Assembly (NCBI GenBank): GCA_032622095.1
Contig: CP136069.1
Coordinates: 5,256,976 to 5,320,975, forward strand
Length of the DNA: 64,000 nt
Direction: 5' to 3'
Source: Siphonodentalium dalli
Taxonomy: Eukaryota; Mollusca; Scaphopoda; Gadilida; Siphonodentaliidae
Positions 42,802 to 54,937 of this stretch are shown one piece after another. The notes beneath the pieces are model-generated. The model worked only from the letters and a program-made list of their open reading frames with translations, ran no database searches and was not told the DNA's origin. Made by a program: the position numbers and the translations under genes. Every line of letters begins with the position of its first letter. The stretch's first letter is position 1.

Positions 42802-45053
42802 GTGTCAATGACACTGTAGCTCAACTTAGGTAGGGGAATAATTTGATGGTTGACAGTAAATGGAGGAATAGGAAAGGTGCTAATTGAAATGTCTAATTAA
42901 GACAAGATGTACATGTCCATATCAACATTCATGACAAGTTTTATAATCATCGGATCAGGGATGAGGTGATTATGGTGTGCCAAAGGATTTAGTGATGCAA
43001 AGAGTAAATTCTAAAATGGCCACCGGCAGCCATGTTTTTTTCCGAATTACCTCAAAATGACTCATTCCCATCTATGTACATGTCAATGTCAACAGTCTTT
43101 ACAAATCTCATAATGATCTGACCAAAGGTAAAACCTGTAGCCTGTGCCAAAGGATTTAGTCATGCAAAGAGTAAAATCCAAGATGGCTGCTGGCGGCCAT
43201 GTTTTTAGGCCGAATGACCCCAAAAGGACTCGTTCCCATCTGCATGTCATTGTTAACATCCATAACACATTTCATGATCAGACGAACAGTACGACCTGTA
43301 GCCCGCGCCAATGGATTAAATTTTTAAATCCAAGATGGCTGCCAGCGGTCATGTTTTTTGGCCAAATGACCCCAAAATGACTCGTTCCCATCTACATGTC
43401 AATGTCAATATTCATGACAAATTTCATAAAGATTAGACCAAAGGTACGACCTGTAGCCCGTGCCAAAGGATTTAGTCATGCAAAGAGTAAAATCAAAGAT
43501 GGCTGCTGGCGGCCATGTTTTTCGGCCAAACGACCCCAAAATGACTCGTTCCCATCTACATGTCATTTCTAATATCCATGACAAATTTCATGAAGTTCCG
43601 ATCAAAGCTACGACCTGTAGCCCGCGCCAAAGGATTTAGTCATGCAAAGAGTAAAATACATGATGGCTGCTGGCGGCCATGTTTTTTAGCCGAACGACCC
43701 CAAAATGACTCGTTCCCATCTACATATCAATATTAACATCCATGACAAATTTCATGATGATCAGACAAACAGTACGACCTGTAGCCAGCGACAATGGATT
43801 GAATTTTAAAATTTCATAAAGATTAGACTGTAGCCTGCGCCAAAGGATTTAGTCATGCAAAGAGTAAAATCCAAGATGGCTGCTGGCGGCCATGTTTTTC
43901 GGCCAAACGACCCCAAAATGACTCGTTCCCATCTACATGTTATTTTTAATATCCATGACACGTTTCATGAAGTTCCGATCAAAGCTACGACCTGTAGCCC
44001 GCGCCAAAGGATTTAGTAATGCAAAGAGTAAAATCCAAGATGGCTGCTGGCGGCCATGTTTTTCGGCCGAACGACCCCAAAATCACTCGTTCCCATCTAC
44101 ATGTCATTGTTAACATCCATGACAAATTTCATGATATTCCGATCGAAGCTACGACCTGTAGCCCGCGCCAAAGGATTTAGTCATGCAAAGAGTAAAATCC
44201 AAGATGGCTGCTGGCGGGCATGTTTATTGGCCGAAAAACCCCAAAATGACTCGTTCCCATCTACATGTCAATATTAACATCCGTGACAAATTTCATGATG
44301 ATCAGACGAACAGTACGACCTGTATCCCGCGCCAATGGATTGAATTTTGAAATCTAAGATGGCCGCCAGCGGCCATGTTTTTTGGCCGAATGACCCCACA
44401 ATGATACGTTCCCATCTACATGTCAATGTCAACATTCATGACAAATTTCATAAAGATTAGACCAAAGGTACGACCTGTAGCCCGCGCCAAACGATTTAGT
44501 CATGCAAAGAGTAAAATCCAAGATGGCTGCTGGCGGCCATGTTTTTTTGGCCAAACAACTCCAAAATCACTCGTTCCCATCTACATGACAGTGTTAACAT
44601 CCATGACAAATTTCATAAACTTCCGACCAAAACAACGACCTGTAGCCCGCGCCAAAGGATTTAGTCATGCAAAGAGTAAAATCCAAGATGGCTGCTGGCA
44701 GCCATGTTTTTTGGCCGAACGACCCCAAAATCACTCGTTCCCATCTACATGTCATTATTAACATCAATGACAAATTTCATGATGATCAGATGAACAGTAC
44801 GACCTGTAGGTTGCGCCAATGGATTGAATCTTGAAATCCAAGATGGCTGCCAGCGGCCATGTTTTTTGGCCGAATGACCCCAAATTGACTCGTTCCCATC
44901 TACATGTCAATGTCAACATTCATGAAAAATTTTATGAAGATCAGACCAAAGGTACAACCTGTAGCCCGCGCCAAAGGAAATTGTTGATGGACCCACGGAC
45001 GACGGACGCCAAACCATGGCAATAGCTCAAACTTACAAAAGTAAGTTGAGCTA
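42802..45053 (+). mobile_element. Element K, complete copy
   Basis: Starts with the palindrome gtgtcaatgacac and tgtagctcaacttaggtagg; ends gtaagttgagcta, the inverse of the left tagctcaactta. In between are more than a dozen units of 155-165 bp (ggatttagtcatgcaaagag, ccaagatggctgctggcggc, tgactcgttcccatctacat). A gatggacccacggacgacgg tract stands about 60 bases before the end. The open frames inside are caused by the stop-poor repeat. Confidence 0.87.
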
Positions 45054-45190
45054 ATAATCGACTCCTTAACCACAGCAGAATCATCGAGAGCTTTCCGATG
45101 AATGGCAACAAGCCATATTTCCGACTAAATCCTGAAAAGTTACCCATAATTATGCTGTGGTTAAGGAGTCGATTATTTAGGGCATTACTG
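45054..45190. mobile_element. MITE A, copy adjoining K
   Basis: taatcgactccttaaccaca, short loop, complete right arm to ggcattactg-TA. The first ~17 bases of A are missing where K ends. Confidence 0.8.
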
Positions 45191-45752
45191 TATATGGATT
45201 AATCAACAGCTTGCATATATACACACATCTTCTCTTTTGTTTTTAACTAAAGCTTTGATTGTTTAAACAATTGGAAATGTCAGTCATGAACCAGGATATA
45301 CAACATGCAGCAACATATTTCTTTGCATAAGCAAGCAGCCTGAACACATGTGAATCATCATCTCCCAGTGAAATGTTTGTTTTGGTATACTGGGTTTATT
45401 AATTGGCTTATGAAAATCAAGGTAAAAGATCTCTTGATGGAGGAGGGGAAAAAACCAAGGCAGGTGATGATATACTGACTAGCAATGTTCAACATGATCA
45501 CCGGTGAATGCAAATCTCCTAAATAATGATAAATTCACTTGAAATCATATTTAGCATATAAAATTGAATAAAACCAACATATTAAAATCTCAATTATTTT
45601 ACTATGGGGTTAACAGGGATAACTTTTTATGAGGAAAAGATTTTCACACGGCCTAAGCCAGGCAAACAATGTTCCATAATTCTTAACAATTTTGACATTT
45701 TATTTTACTGTTTTTAACAAAATTAGACCCGACACAATGAGAGCTACCGGTA
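45191..45752. other. No recognised gene
   Basis: AT-rich, no structure recognised. Confidence 0.45.
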
Positions 45753-45931
45753 CAGTAATGCCCTAAATAATCGACTCCTTAACCACAGCAGAATATTTAT
45801 GGGTAATTTTTCAGGATTTAGTCGAAAATATGGCTTGTTGCCATTCATTGGAAAGCCATATTTCCGACTAAATCCTGAAAAAATTATCCATAATTATGCT
45901 GTGTTTAAAGAGTTGATTATTGACATTACTG
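45753..45931. mobile_element. Palindromic MITE A, short-loop copy
   Basis: TA-CAGTAATGCCCTAAATAATC to gacattactg-TA. The central loop region (ctctcactgagag) is lost. Confidence 0.88.
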
Positions 45932-46099
45932 TACATGTACCGGTATAAAAGGATTTCAGATTTTCTGGCAGTTTCAATCTGTCAATGACATTTCAGTTAT
46001 ATTAAGGCTTGTTGAAACTTTTAGTTGAATTTTATAACATTTTTAGATTTACCACCATTTTAATTGGGGCCTTCAAGCAAAAACATGCTCCCAAATGTT

Positions 46100-46545
46100 G
46101 AAATAGTGTGTCTGTCTTTTACAGAACGAGGTCCCCATAATGTAAATTTATGGACGATATCCCACACGGTGGGCTGTTATCACCAAATACACCCTATCGG
46201 GACCTCATTCTGTTTAGACCTCAACTGCTATGGTAGACATAGGATTAGATTGAAATTCCCCAATGGCCCAATAGAAGTTTTTGTGTTAGTAAACCCACAT
46301 ACCAAATTTCATTCGATTCAGTTCAAACATACTAAAGTTATCCGGAAACGAAAAAAGTGAATGGACAGATTTACAGATGGACAGACAAACCAAAAAAAAT
46401 AATACGTCTGTTTTTTTCTTCAGAACGGGCGCATAAAAAGTAATTAAAAATAAGTTATTAAACTTTAGATATACCTCCCAGAAGAGGAGACCTAACATAA
46501 TGAGGTCCCCAGTGACTAAATTCACACACAAAGCCGGTTTGTTCA
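46100..46545. mobile_element. Element F, diverged long copy (partial)
   Basis: tagtgtgtctgtcttttaca, a diverged hairpin (gaggtccccataatgtaaat ... ccctatcgggacctcattct), spacer, and at about 46480 a remnant right hairpin (cagaagaggagacctaac). Confidence 0.6.
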
Positions 46546-46702
46546 CAACAAGCCTTGAAATAGTGTGTCTGTCATTTGCAGAATGAGGTCCCCAGAGGGT
46601 GAATTTAGTGATGCTACCCCGCATAGTGGGCTAGCATCACCAATTTCAGCCTCTGGGGACCTCATTCTGCAAATGACAGACACACTATTTCAAGGCTTGC
46701 CT
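46546..46702. mobile_element. Element F, compact palindromic copy at the K3 edge
   Basis: caagccttgaaatagtgtgt and inverse. A near-perfect hairpin of about 157 bp. The flanks both contain tgttcaca, but offset, so I do not claim a clean target duplication here. Confidence 0.87.
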
Positions 46703-46712
46703 CTGTTCACAC

Positions 46713-47350
46713 TGTAGCTCAACTTCGAAAGGGAATAATTTCATGTGTTACAGTCAATGGAGTGATTAGGAATGTGGAAAGTTGAAAGGCCTACATGTAG
46801 TTATGCAAAGAGTAAAATCCAAGATGGCTTTTTGGCCGAATGACCCCAAAAGGACTCGTTCCCATCTACATGTCATTGTTAACATTCATGACAAATTTCA
46901 TGAAGATCCGACCAAAGCTACGACCTGCAGCCCGCGCCAAAGATTTAGTCATGCTAAGAGTAAAATCCAAGATGGCTGCTGGCGGCTATGTTTTTTGGCC
47001 GAACGACCCCAAAATGACTCGTTCCCATCTACATGTCAATATTAACATCCAAGACAAATTTCATGATGATCAGACGTATGACCTGTAGACCGCGCCAATG
47101 GATTTATTTTGAAATCCAAGATGGCCACCAGCGGCCATGTTTTTTGGCCGAATGACCCCAAAATAACTCGTTCCCATCTACATGTCAATGTCAACATTCA
47201 TTACAAATTTCATAAAGATCAGACCAAAGGTACAACCTGTAGCCCACGCCAAAGGAAACTGTTGACGGACACACGCACACACATACAGACACACGGTTGA
47301 CGGACGCCAACCCATGGAAATAGCTCAAACTTACAGAGTAAGTTGAACTA
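46713..47350 (+). mobile_element. Element K, short copy
   Basis: tgtagctcaacttcgaaagg to gtaagttgaacta, with three to four units and the closing acacacgcacacacatacag, cacacggttgacggac tract. Confidence 0.82.
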
Positions 47351-47689
47351 ACAACACAACTAATCAAGTGGGGAATATTCCATTCAGCAATAAACTGCTA
47401 ACATAAATGTGTTTACTGTCAATACATCTAACATATGGTTCACTATATTTCCCAGTCATAAAGCGCAGATGATGATATATTCTTGGATTACATTGAATAT
47501 AATCAACTCCCACAATCTAACTAAAAATACAGGGTAGTAATGACTTGCATCAACAATGGGACAGATAAAGTACTAGTATATGACAATCATAATAAAGCAC
47601 GTTCAGTTTTAACACTGTTTTCACTAAATAATCATGGATAAGTGGTCAGATACATTTTTTTTATGAAGTTCATTGTGCTGTTCTAATAT

Positions 47690-48062
47690 AATCAACGAGA
47701 GGCCGATCACGATCGGCAGATGTTAACCCATCCCTTGGCGATAGTAAATTACTCTGATCGTAATTATAAATGAGAGTTTTGATGTTGAATTATAGAGTAT
47801 ACTGTTAGGTACTATTATAGACAATGCACATAACACAAATTACTGGAATTTATGAGTCACTCACATTTATATAAGAGAATACACTGGAACAGGATCTGTA
47901 ATGCTGAACCACCACAGCCTTGGGTTAAATGTGAAAAGGTGACCTGGACATGCAATACTTGATCAAGAGATTCCAATATAATGATAATGTATCAAATTCT
48001 ACCCACAACAGCAATCAAGATAAACACCTCACTGCTGACCGATTAATATCTGTTATACAGCA
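47690..48062. repeat. Dispersed ~370-bp repeat, copy 1
   Basis: ggccgatcacgatcggcaga, cagagtatactgttaggtac, a decayed core half (tataagagaatacactggaa), to cacctcactgctgacc. The second copy begins at 54938 and is interrupted by a hAT-like element, so this copy is the 'empty site' for it. Confidence 0.8.
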
Positions 48063-48164
48063 GAGCTGTCAATAAATCATATGCTTATGTTAAATAGGGC
48101 ATGGAATTCAAACTAAATTTATTTTTTTAAGAGTGAATATTTTTTTTTTTCGAAAAAGAGCCAT

Positions 48165-49275
48165 CAGTTAAAAATTGTCTGATCAAACACATATTCGAAC
48201 TCGATCTGTCTTTTGTGCTGAGAAATTCATATACAAAATTTAGTTCCAATCAGATAAAAAATGTTTGAGTTATCGCACCATGCGTAAAGTGTCTACAGAC
48301 AAACAGATGGATGGACTAATGACAGTTGGTCAATCTGTATGTTGACACTTCCATACTATGATATGGGTAAACATAAAAATTAGTCTTTTGTGGGTATTAA
48401 AGTATCAATTTTCCCATCTCCACCAGCATGGGCATGCATTTGATTTTTTTGTCTGTGAAACACTGGACAAACATGACAAAATATGTGATAAAACACAATT
48501 TATTCCCATCTTTCCTGGCATAGAGACCTTCTCAGAAACCCAGAGTAAGAGTGCAAATTAATTAGATAGAGCTACAGCCTGTAAGCCAGAATCCTGTCCC
48601 TCAAAAACATATATCTGGTTACACCTCACACTAATGTCTAATTATCAATAACTTAGATTTACTGTTTGTCTCTACCAGAGCTAAAGTGATACTGCTGGTA
48701 ATCAATTAGTTGTTGACTGCTATGGTTATCTGTTCAATTCTTAGTTGAAAAAGGGCCATAACTCTGGTATAAAATGTTGGATCTAACCCATATTCAATCT
48801 TGATTTGTATTTTGAGTTGAGAAACTCACATACCAAATTTGGTTCTTATCAGTTGAAAATGGTTGATTTATCAAAATATGCAGAAATTCTATGTCAAAGG
48901 GCCATAACTCCATTAAAAAATATCGGATCAAACCCATATTCGAATTCGATATGTATTTTGGGCTGAGCAACTCACATACCAAATTTGGTTATGGTCAGAT
49001 AATTTTTTTTTGAGTTATGGCAGCATGCATAAATTCTAAGTTGAAAAAGGGCCATAACTCCGTAAAAAAAACTCGGATCAAACCCATATTCGAACTCGAT
49101 CTGTATTTGGTGCTGAGAAAATCATATAAAAAATTTGGTTCCGATCAGATAGAAAATATTTCAGTTATCGCACCATGCGTAAAGTGTCTACAGACAGACG
49201 GACGGACTAACAACGAGTGGTCAATCCGGGCAACGACACTATGTTTACCATACTATGGTATGGGTAAACATAAAA
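48165..49275 (+). mobile_element. Element P, ~150-bp units with hairpin end
   Basis: aagggccataactc occurs at about 48751, 48897 and 49048 (steps 146 and 150). Units contain gatctgtattttg and cacataccaaatttggtt. Two tails are present: 48300-48375 and 49195-49275, each with a gacagacggacggac-like tract and the end hairpin taccatactatggtatgggt, aaacata. Probably two nested or tandem copies. Confidence 0.75.
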
Positions 49276-49447
49276 ATGGTACTAGTAGATCCGGTCTGTG
49301 TCAATAATAAAACACATGTTGAGCCTGATACACTTCCCACCTCTCGGTATATAATCATTAATGACAGATCCGGTCTGTGTCAATATTCAAACACATGTTC
49401 AGCCTGATATGCTTCCCAACTCTAGGTGAAAGGGCTTCATATTAAGG

Positions 49448-49600
49448 ATGTCCCCGTAGCCGAGGTGGTTTGGTCGTGGATACATGTACGATTATCGCAG
49501 TCTGGATTGGACGAGGTTGGTACAAGTTTGAACTCTGACATGGGCGAAAATTGGTTCTCAGAACCGATTTTCAAGCTTGATTTGAGTTAAGGTACATCTC
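49448..49600 (+). mobile_element. tRNA-derived SINE
   Basis: gtccccgtagccgaggtggt has a pol III A-box-like tagccgaggtgg (about 49456), followed about 50 bases on by a B-box-like agtttgaactc (49526). A tRNA-unrelated body follows. The 3' boundary is uncertain. Confidence 0.55.
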
Positions 49601-50309
49601 AATGTGCTATTCCGATCGATATATGGCCATTTTGATAAGAAATGACAATTTGTTCACGCTCACTGAAATTGCTGAATTAAGCGCATATCAAGCAATGAAC
49701 ACTCCAACTGAGTCCGTGCCTCCATAACTCTTAATATAAATACAGGGTAATAAAACTACCTAGTTAAGCCTGTTCAGTTTTAACACTTTCTTCAGTAGAT
49801 AATCATTGAAAAACAGCCATTGTTTAACTTATTGTTGACCAATTTCCCAGGGATCAGTCATGAGGGAGAGATGGCAGGCCTTTAAGATTCAACGAGAATC
49901 ACCGTATTGATTCTCGTAATGATTCTCGCGAAACTTTTCAATTTTCAGTGCTTTATGACTAACTTGATCCAGCATTTTATTCTCACAAAATTAAATGTAT
50001 TTTGAGCCCTGGGATGGGAGACGCGGAACAGACATGAGGGAGACAGGGGAGACAGGGAACAGACATGAGGGAGACATTGTCTCCCTGAAATCAGTCACTT
50101 CTACATCATTTTGCAGCATGTACTAGTATATCTCCAGTTCTTATTAAAACCGGACTCAAACGGCTCCGTGTTACTGAGTCTGAAAAATTTAGATGAGTTG
50201 CCCATTACCACCAGCAAAAATAATGTCAGTCCATTGCAACATCCGAGCATCAGTAAAGTGAGGCACAAAATCAGGTGATTGTCACGATTACTATCGTACC
50301 ACAATATAT
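49601..50309. other. No recognised gene
   Basis: Contains a small gagggagacagggga repeat at about 50020-50085. Nothing else supported. Confidence 0.4.
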
Positions 50310-50480
50310 CACCCACCCTAGGTATCTATCCCCCCATCCTAGGTATCTATCCCCCCATCCTAGGTATCTATCCCCCCCATCCTAGGTATCTATCCCCCCC
50401 ATCCTAGGTATCTATCCCCCCATCCTAGGTATCTATCCCCCCATCCTAGGTATCTATCCCCCCATCCTAGGTATCTATCG
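50310..50480. repeat. 21-bp minisatellite, about eight units
   Basis: atcctaggtatctatccccc plus c, with length variation in the C run. On the minus strand it would read GDRYLGW in one frame, a repeat artefact. Confidence 0.92.
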
Positions 50481-50596
50481 CCAGGGATGTGGCTAGAGGA
50501 TTTCCGTTGGGGGGATTTCCAACTGCAGCCCCCCTCCCATTGAATCAGATCAAATACAAATAGCCTATACATGTATATTCATAAACCATGGTTCTA

Positions 50597-50808
50597 CAGT
50601 AATGCCCTAAGTAATCGATCTCTTAACCAAAGCAGAATTATGGGTAACTTTTCAGGATTTAGTCGGAAATATGGCTATTGCCATTCATCGGAAAGATCTC
50701 GGCGAGAGCTTTCCGATGAATGGCAACAAGCCATATTTCCGACTTAATCCTGAAAAGTTACCCATAATTCTGATGTCGTTAGGGAGTCGATTAATTAGGG
50801 CATTACTG
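50597..50808. mobile_element. Palindromic MITE A, complete copy
   Basis: TA-CAGTAATGCCCTAAGTAATC to cattactg; right flank aa/TA decayed. Arms almost fully complementary. Confidence 0.9.
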
Positions 50809-50924
50809 AATATTTGACAAAGAAGGAAGTTGACTCAAACTGACATGTGTTTGCATAATAGAATAGCAGGATGCAGCTTTGATTATTCATGTTTATTGCT
50901 TGACTTGATCCAAGCCTGCAAATA

Positions 50925-51353
50925 GCATGTCTGTCATTTGCAGAATGAGGTCCTCAGAGGGTGAATTTAGAGACACTGCATAGCATCACTAAATTCACCC
51001 TCTGGAAACCTCATTCTGCAAGGCCTCATCTGCTATAGGAGACATACATGTAGCCTCAGATTGAAGTTCCCAAATGGTGAATATAGTGATGTACACCCGT
51101 TGGGAACCTTGATTATGCAATGTGTCGTCTGCCAATTTGGGGATATAGAGAAACTAAACTAAACAAGAAATAGAATCTATGTGAAGAAGTTTCTATAGAA
51201 ATTTGATAATAAAGAAACTTTCCAGAGAAGATGAGCCCTGAGCAGAATTAGGTCGCCAGAGGGTCAATTTAGTGATGCTAGCCCACTATGTGTGATAGCG
51301 TCACTAAATTCACCCTCTGTGGATCTCATTCTGCAAATGACAGGCACACTATA
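50925..51353. mobile_element. Element F, full-length copy 6
   Basis: tagcatgtctgtcatttgca to gcaaatgacaggcacactat, left hairpin short (loop deletion), spacer in standard order, right hairpin complete. Confidence 0.82.
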
Positions 51354-51444
51354 CTCAAGACTTGAATGTACTGGTACTCACGGGTACTCAACAATATTAA
51401 ACGAATCGTAATGCATTGAAATTTCAATGAATCGTTACCAAGCC

Positions 51445-51525
51445 TGAATTCAGTGTGCCTGTCATTTGCAGAATGAGGTCCCCAGAGGGTGAATTTAGTG
51501 ACGCTATCCTGCATAACCAAATTTC
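51445..51525. mobile_element. Element F, left-hairpin fragment
   Basis: cagtgtgcctgtcatttgca to tgacgctatcctgcat, then unrelated sequence. Confidence 0.75.
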
Positions 51526-51724
51526 CAACTGCATGCTCCCACCTTTAACCAGACTCAAAGTCCAGGATATTCTATTTTCAACCTTCCTCAACCCCACCCC
51601 TACCGCCACACAATTACATTTAGAAATATTAAATTAGCCGTTGGTTTATTATTATTATTTAATAATACAATAATTATTTGTTTGTGATTTTCATGGAAAT
51701 TTCAACAGATTTTGAATGGGTATT

Positions 51725-51984
51725 CAAGCCTTGAAATACCGGTAGGGTGTCTGTCATTTGCAGAATGAGGTCCCCAGAGGGTGAATTTAGTGATGCTACC
51801 CCGCATAGCGGGCTAGCATCACCAAATTCACCCTCTGGCAACCTCATTCTGCTGAGGTGTAAGCAGAATGAGGTCTCCAGAGGGTGAATTTAGTGATGCT
51901 AGCCCGCTATGCGGGGTAGCATCACTAAATTCACCCTCTGGGGACCTCATTCTGCAAATGACAGGCTCACTATTTCAAGGCTTG
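51725..51984. mobile_element. Element F, compact double-hairpin copy
   Basis: CAAGCCTTG and inverse ends, flanked by TGGGTATT (51717-51724) and CGGGTATT (51985-51992), 7 of 8 matching. Same internal order as 16755-17007. Confidence 0.88.
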
Positions 51985-52239
51985 CGGGTATTCTGCCTGG
52001 TTATCCTGGGTATTTTGTGAATTTGTTTGGGGCCCTTACACATAAGAAAAATCACCGCCATGATGGGTTGAATTTATTAGAACACCTGCTCATTCATAAT
52101 GACCTTTTGGTCTTAAGTAATAAGTTACTCTCAGTTGAAAACAAATTTAACTACTGGTATGGAACCTGTAATAAATTCAGCCATGTTATATATACATGTA
52201 TCATAAGGCTGAGTTGGTCATTGTCGCATTATTTTGTAT

Positions 52240-54460
52240 AAAAGTCATTCAGGATCTCCCAAATATGCAAAAAAACAACCAAAGATCTCCCAAACATGCA
52301 AAAAAACCTACCAAAGATCTCCCAAATATGCAACCTACCAAAGATCTCCCAAATATGCAAACAACCTACCAAAGATCTCCCAAATATGCAAAAAACCTGT
52401 CTCCCAAATATGCAAAAAACCTGTCTCCCAAATATGCAAAAAACCTACCAAAGATCTCCCAAATAAGCAAAAAACAACCAAAGATCTCCCAAATATGCAA
52501 AAAAACCTACCAAAGATCTCCCAAATATGCAAACAACCTACCAAAGATCTCCCAAACATGCAAAAAACCTGTCTCCCAAATATGCAAAAAACCTACCAAA
52601 GATCTCCCAAATATGCAAAAAACCTACCAAAGATCTCCCAAACATGCAAAAAACCTACCAAAGATCTCCCAAACATGCAAAAAACCTGTCTCCCAAATAT
52701 GCAAAAAACCTGTCTCCCAAATATGCAAAAAACCTACCAAAGATCTCTCAAATATGCAAAAAAACAACCAAAGATCTCCCAAACATGCAAAAAACCTACC
52801 AAAGATCTCCCAAACATGCAAAAAACCTGTCTCCCAAATATGCAAAAAACCTACCAAAGATCTCCCAAATATGCAAAAAACCTACCAAAGATCTCCCAAA
52901 CATGCAAAAAACCTACCAAAGATCTCCCAAACATGCAAAAAACCTGTCTCCCAAATATGCAAAAAACCTACCAAAGATCTCCCAAATATGCAAAAAAACA
53001 ACCAAAGATCTCCCAAACATGCAAAAAACCTACCAAAGATCTCCCAAACATGCAAAAAAACTGTCTCCCAAACATGCAAAAACCCTGTCTCCCAAACATG
53101 CAAAAAACCTACCAAAGATCTCCCAAACATGCAAAAAACCTGTCTCCCAAACATGCAAAAAACCTGTCTCCCAAACATGCAAAAAACCTACCAAAGATCT
53201 CCCAAATATGCAAAAAAACAACCAAAGATCTCCCAAATATGCAAAAAACCTACCAAAGATCTCCCAAACATGCAAAAAACCTACCAAAGATCTCCCAAAC
53301 ATGCAAAAAACCTACCAAAGATCTCCCAAATATGCAAAAAACCTACCAAAGATCTCCCAAATATGCAAAAAACCTACCAAAGATCTCCCAAACATGCAAA
53401 AAACCTGTCTCCCAAATATGCAAAAAACCTACCAAAGATCTCCCAAATATGCAAAAAAACAACCAAAGATCTCCCAAATATGCAAAAAACCTACCAAAGA
53501 TCTCCCAAACATGCAAAAAACCTACCAAAGATCTCCCAAACATGCAAAAAACCTGTCTCCCAAACATGCAAAAAACCTGTCTCCCAAACATGCAAAAAAC
53601 CTACCAAAGATCTCCCAAACATGCAAAAAACCTGTCTCCCAAACATGCAAACAACCTACCAAAGATCTCCCAAACATGCAAAAAACCTGTCTCCCAAATA
53701 TGCAAAAAACCTACCAAAGATCTCCCAAATAAGCAAAAAACCTACCAAAGATCTCCCAAACATGCAAAAAACCTGTCTCCCAAATATGCAAAAAACCTAC
53801 CAAAGATCTCCCAAATAAGCAAAAAACCTGTCTCCCAAATATGCAAAAAACCTACCAAAGATCTCCCAAATAAGCAAAAAACCTACCAAAGATCTCCCAA
53901 ACATGCAAAAAACCTGTCTCCCAAATATGCAAACAACCTACCAAAGATCTCCCAAATAAGCAAAAAACCTGTCTCCCAAATATGCAAACAACCTACCAAA
54001 GATCTCCCAAATAAGCAAAAAACCTACCAAAGATCTCCCAAACATGCAAAAAACCTGTCTCCCAAATATGCAAAAAACCTACCAAAGATCTCCCAAATAA
54101 GCAAAAAACCTGTCTCCCAAATATGCAAAAAACCTACCAAAGATCTCCCAAATAAGCAAAAAACCTACCAAAGATCTCCCAAACATGCAAAAAACCTGTC
54201 TCCCAAATATGCAAACAACCTACCAAAGATCTCCCAAATAAGCAAAAAACCTGTCTCCCAAATATGCAAACAACCTACCAAAGATCTCCCAAACATGCAA
54301 AAAACCTACCAAAGATCTCCCAAACATGCAAAAAACCTGTCTCCCAAATATGCAAAAAACCTACCAAAGATCTCCCAAATATGCAAAAAACCTACCAAAG
54401 ATCTCCCAAATAAGCAAAAAACCTACCAAAGATCTCCCAAATGTGCAAAAAGCCACCCAA
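52240..54460 (+). repeat. 2.2-kb satellite of 31-bp and 24-bp units
   Basis: Long unit aacctaccaaagatctccca plus aatatgcaaaa (31 bp) and short unit aacctgtctcccaaatatgc plus aaaa (24 bp), mixed in changing order, about 80 units. Positions atatg/acatg/ataag vary. The 31-bp unit has no stop codon in any forward frame, so frames of up to about 767 codons run through it; the minus strand also stays open in several stretches. No start context, splice pattern or family similarity supports translation. Confidence 0.93.
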
Positions 54461-54537
54461 AATCTAAAAACTTTGTTCATCTGCGACAGACAAACTCAAT
54501 GCCCTATACATTGTATATTAATACTGGTATTTATTGA

Positions 54538-54675
54538 ATGACTGATATTTTGTATTTGTTGAATGACTGGTATTTATTGATTGACTGGTATTTATTGATT
54601 GACTGGTATTTATTGATTGACTATTTATTGAGTGACTGGTATTTATTGAGTGACTGGTATTTATTGATTGCCTGA
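54538..54675. repeat. 18-bp minisatellite
   Basis: gactggtatttattgatt, six to seven imperfect units directly downstream of the large satellite. Confidence 0.85.
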
Positions 54676-54937
54676 CTAGTATTTATTTTGTTTAGTTGTG
54701 CAGAGACAGATTTCCACTGGATCTATTTTACTAACCTGTATTTTTCTTGCTATCTTGTCTTTTAAGCTTCACTTCTCCACACTCTTAGCTGCCCATCTTT
54801 CTGAAATGTACAAAATTAATTATAAAATATATGTTTTATTATATGCTTCCCCATTAAATAGTGGGAAATTGCTGGAAAGTAAATATCTTATTTAGTGTCT
54901 GGCCCGATAATAAAGGTATTACTTTGTTATTCAATGA

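Noticed and set aside
42802-45053. Element K as a Helitron (end hairpin followed by ctaa)
   Set aside because: The left end tagctcaactta is the inverse of the right end, so terminal inverted repeats explain it better. A Helitron origin is not excluded but not supported.
46546-46702. Target duplication tgttcaca around this F copy
   Set aside because: The two copies are offset relative to the element ends, so the duplication is not clean.
49448-49530. Functional tRNA gene
   Set aside because: A- and B-box-like sites are present, but no acceptor stem pairing and no convincing anticodon arm; fits a SINE head better.
52234-54537. 767-codon and 540-codon open frames as genes
   Set aside because: They are by-products of a 31/24-bp satellite lacking stop codons; no start context, splicing or family similarity. 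Reported only as a curiosity.
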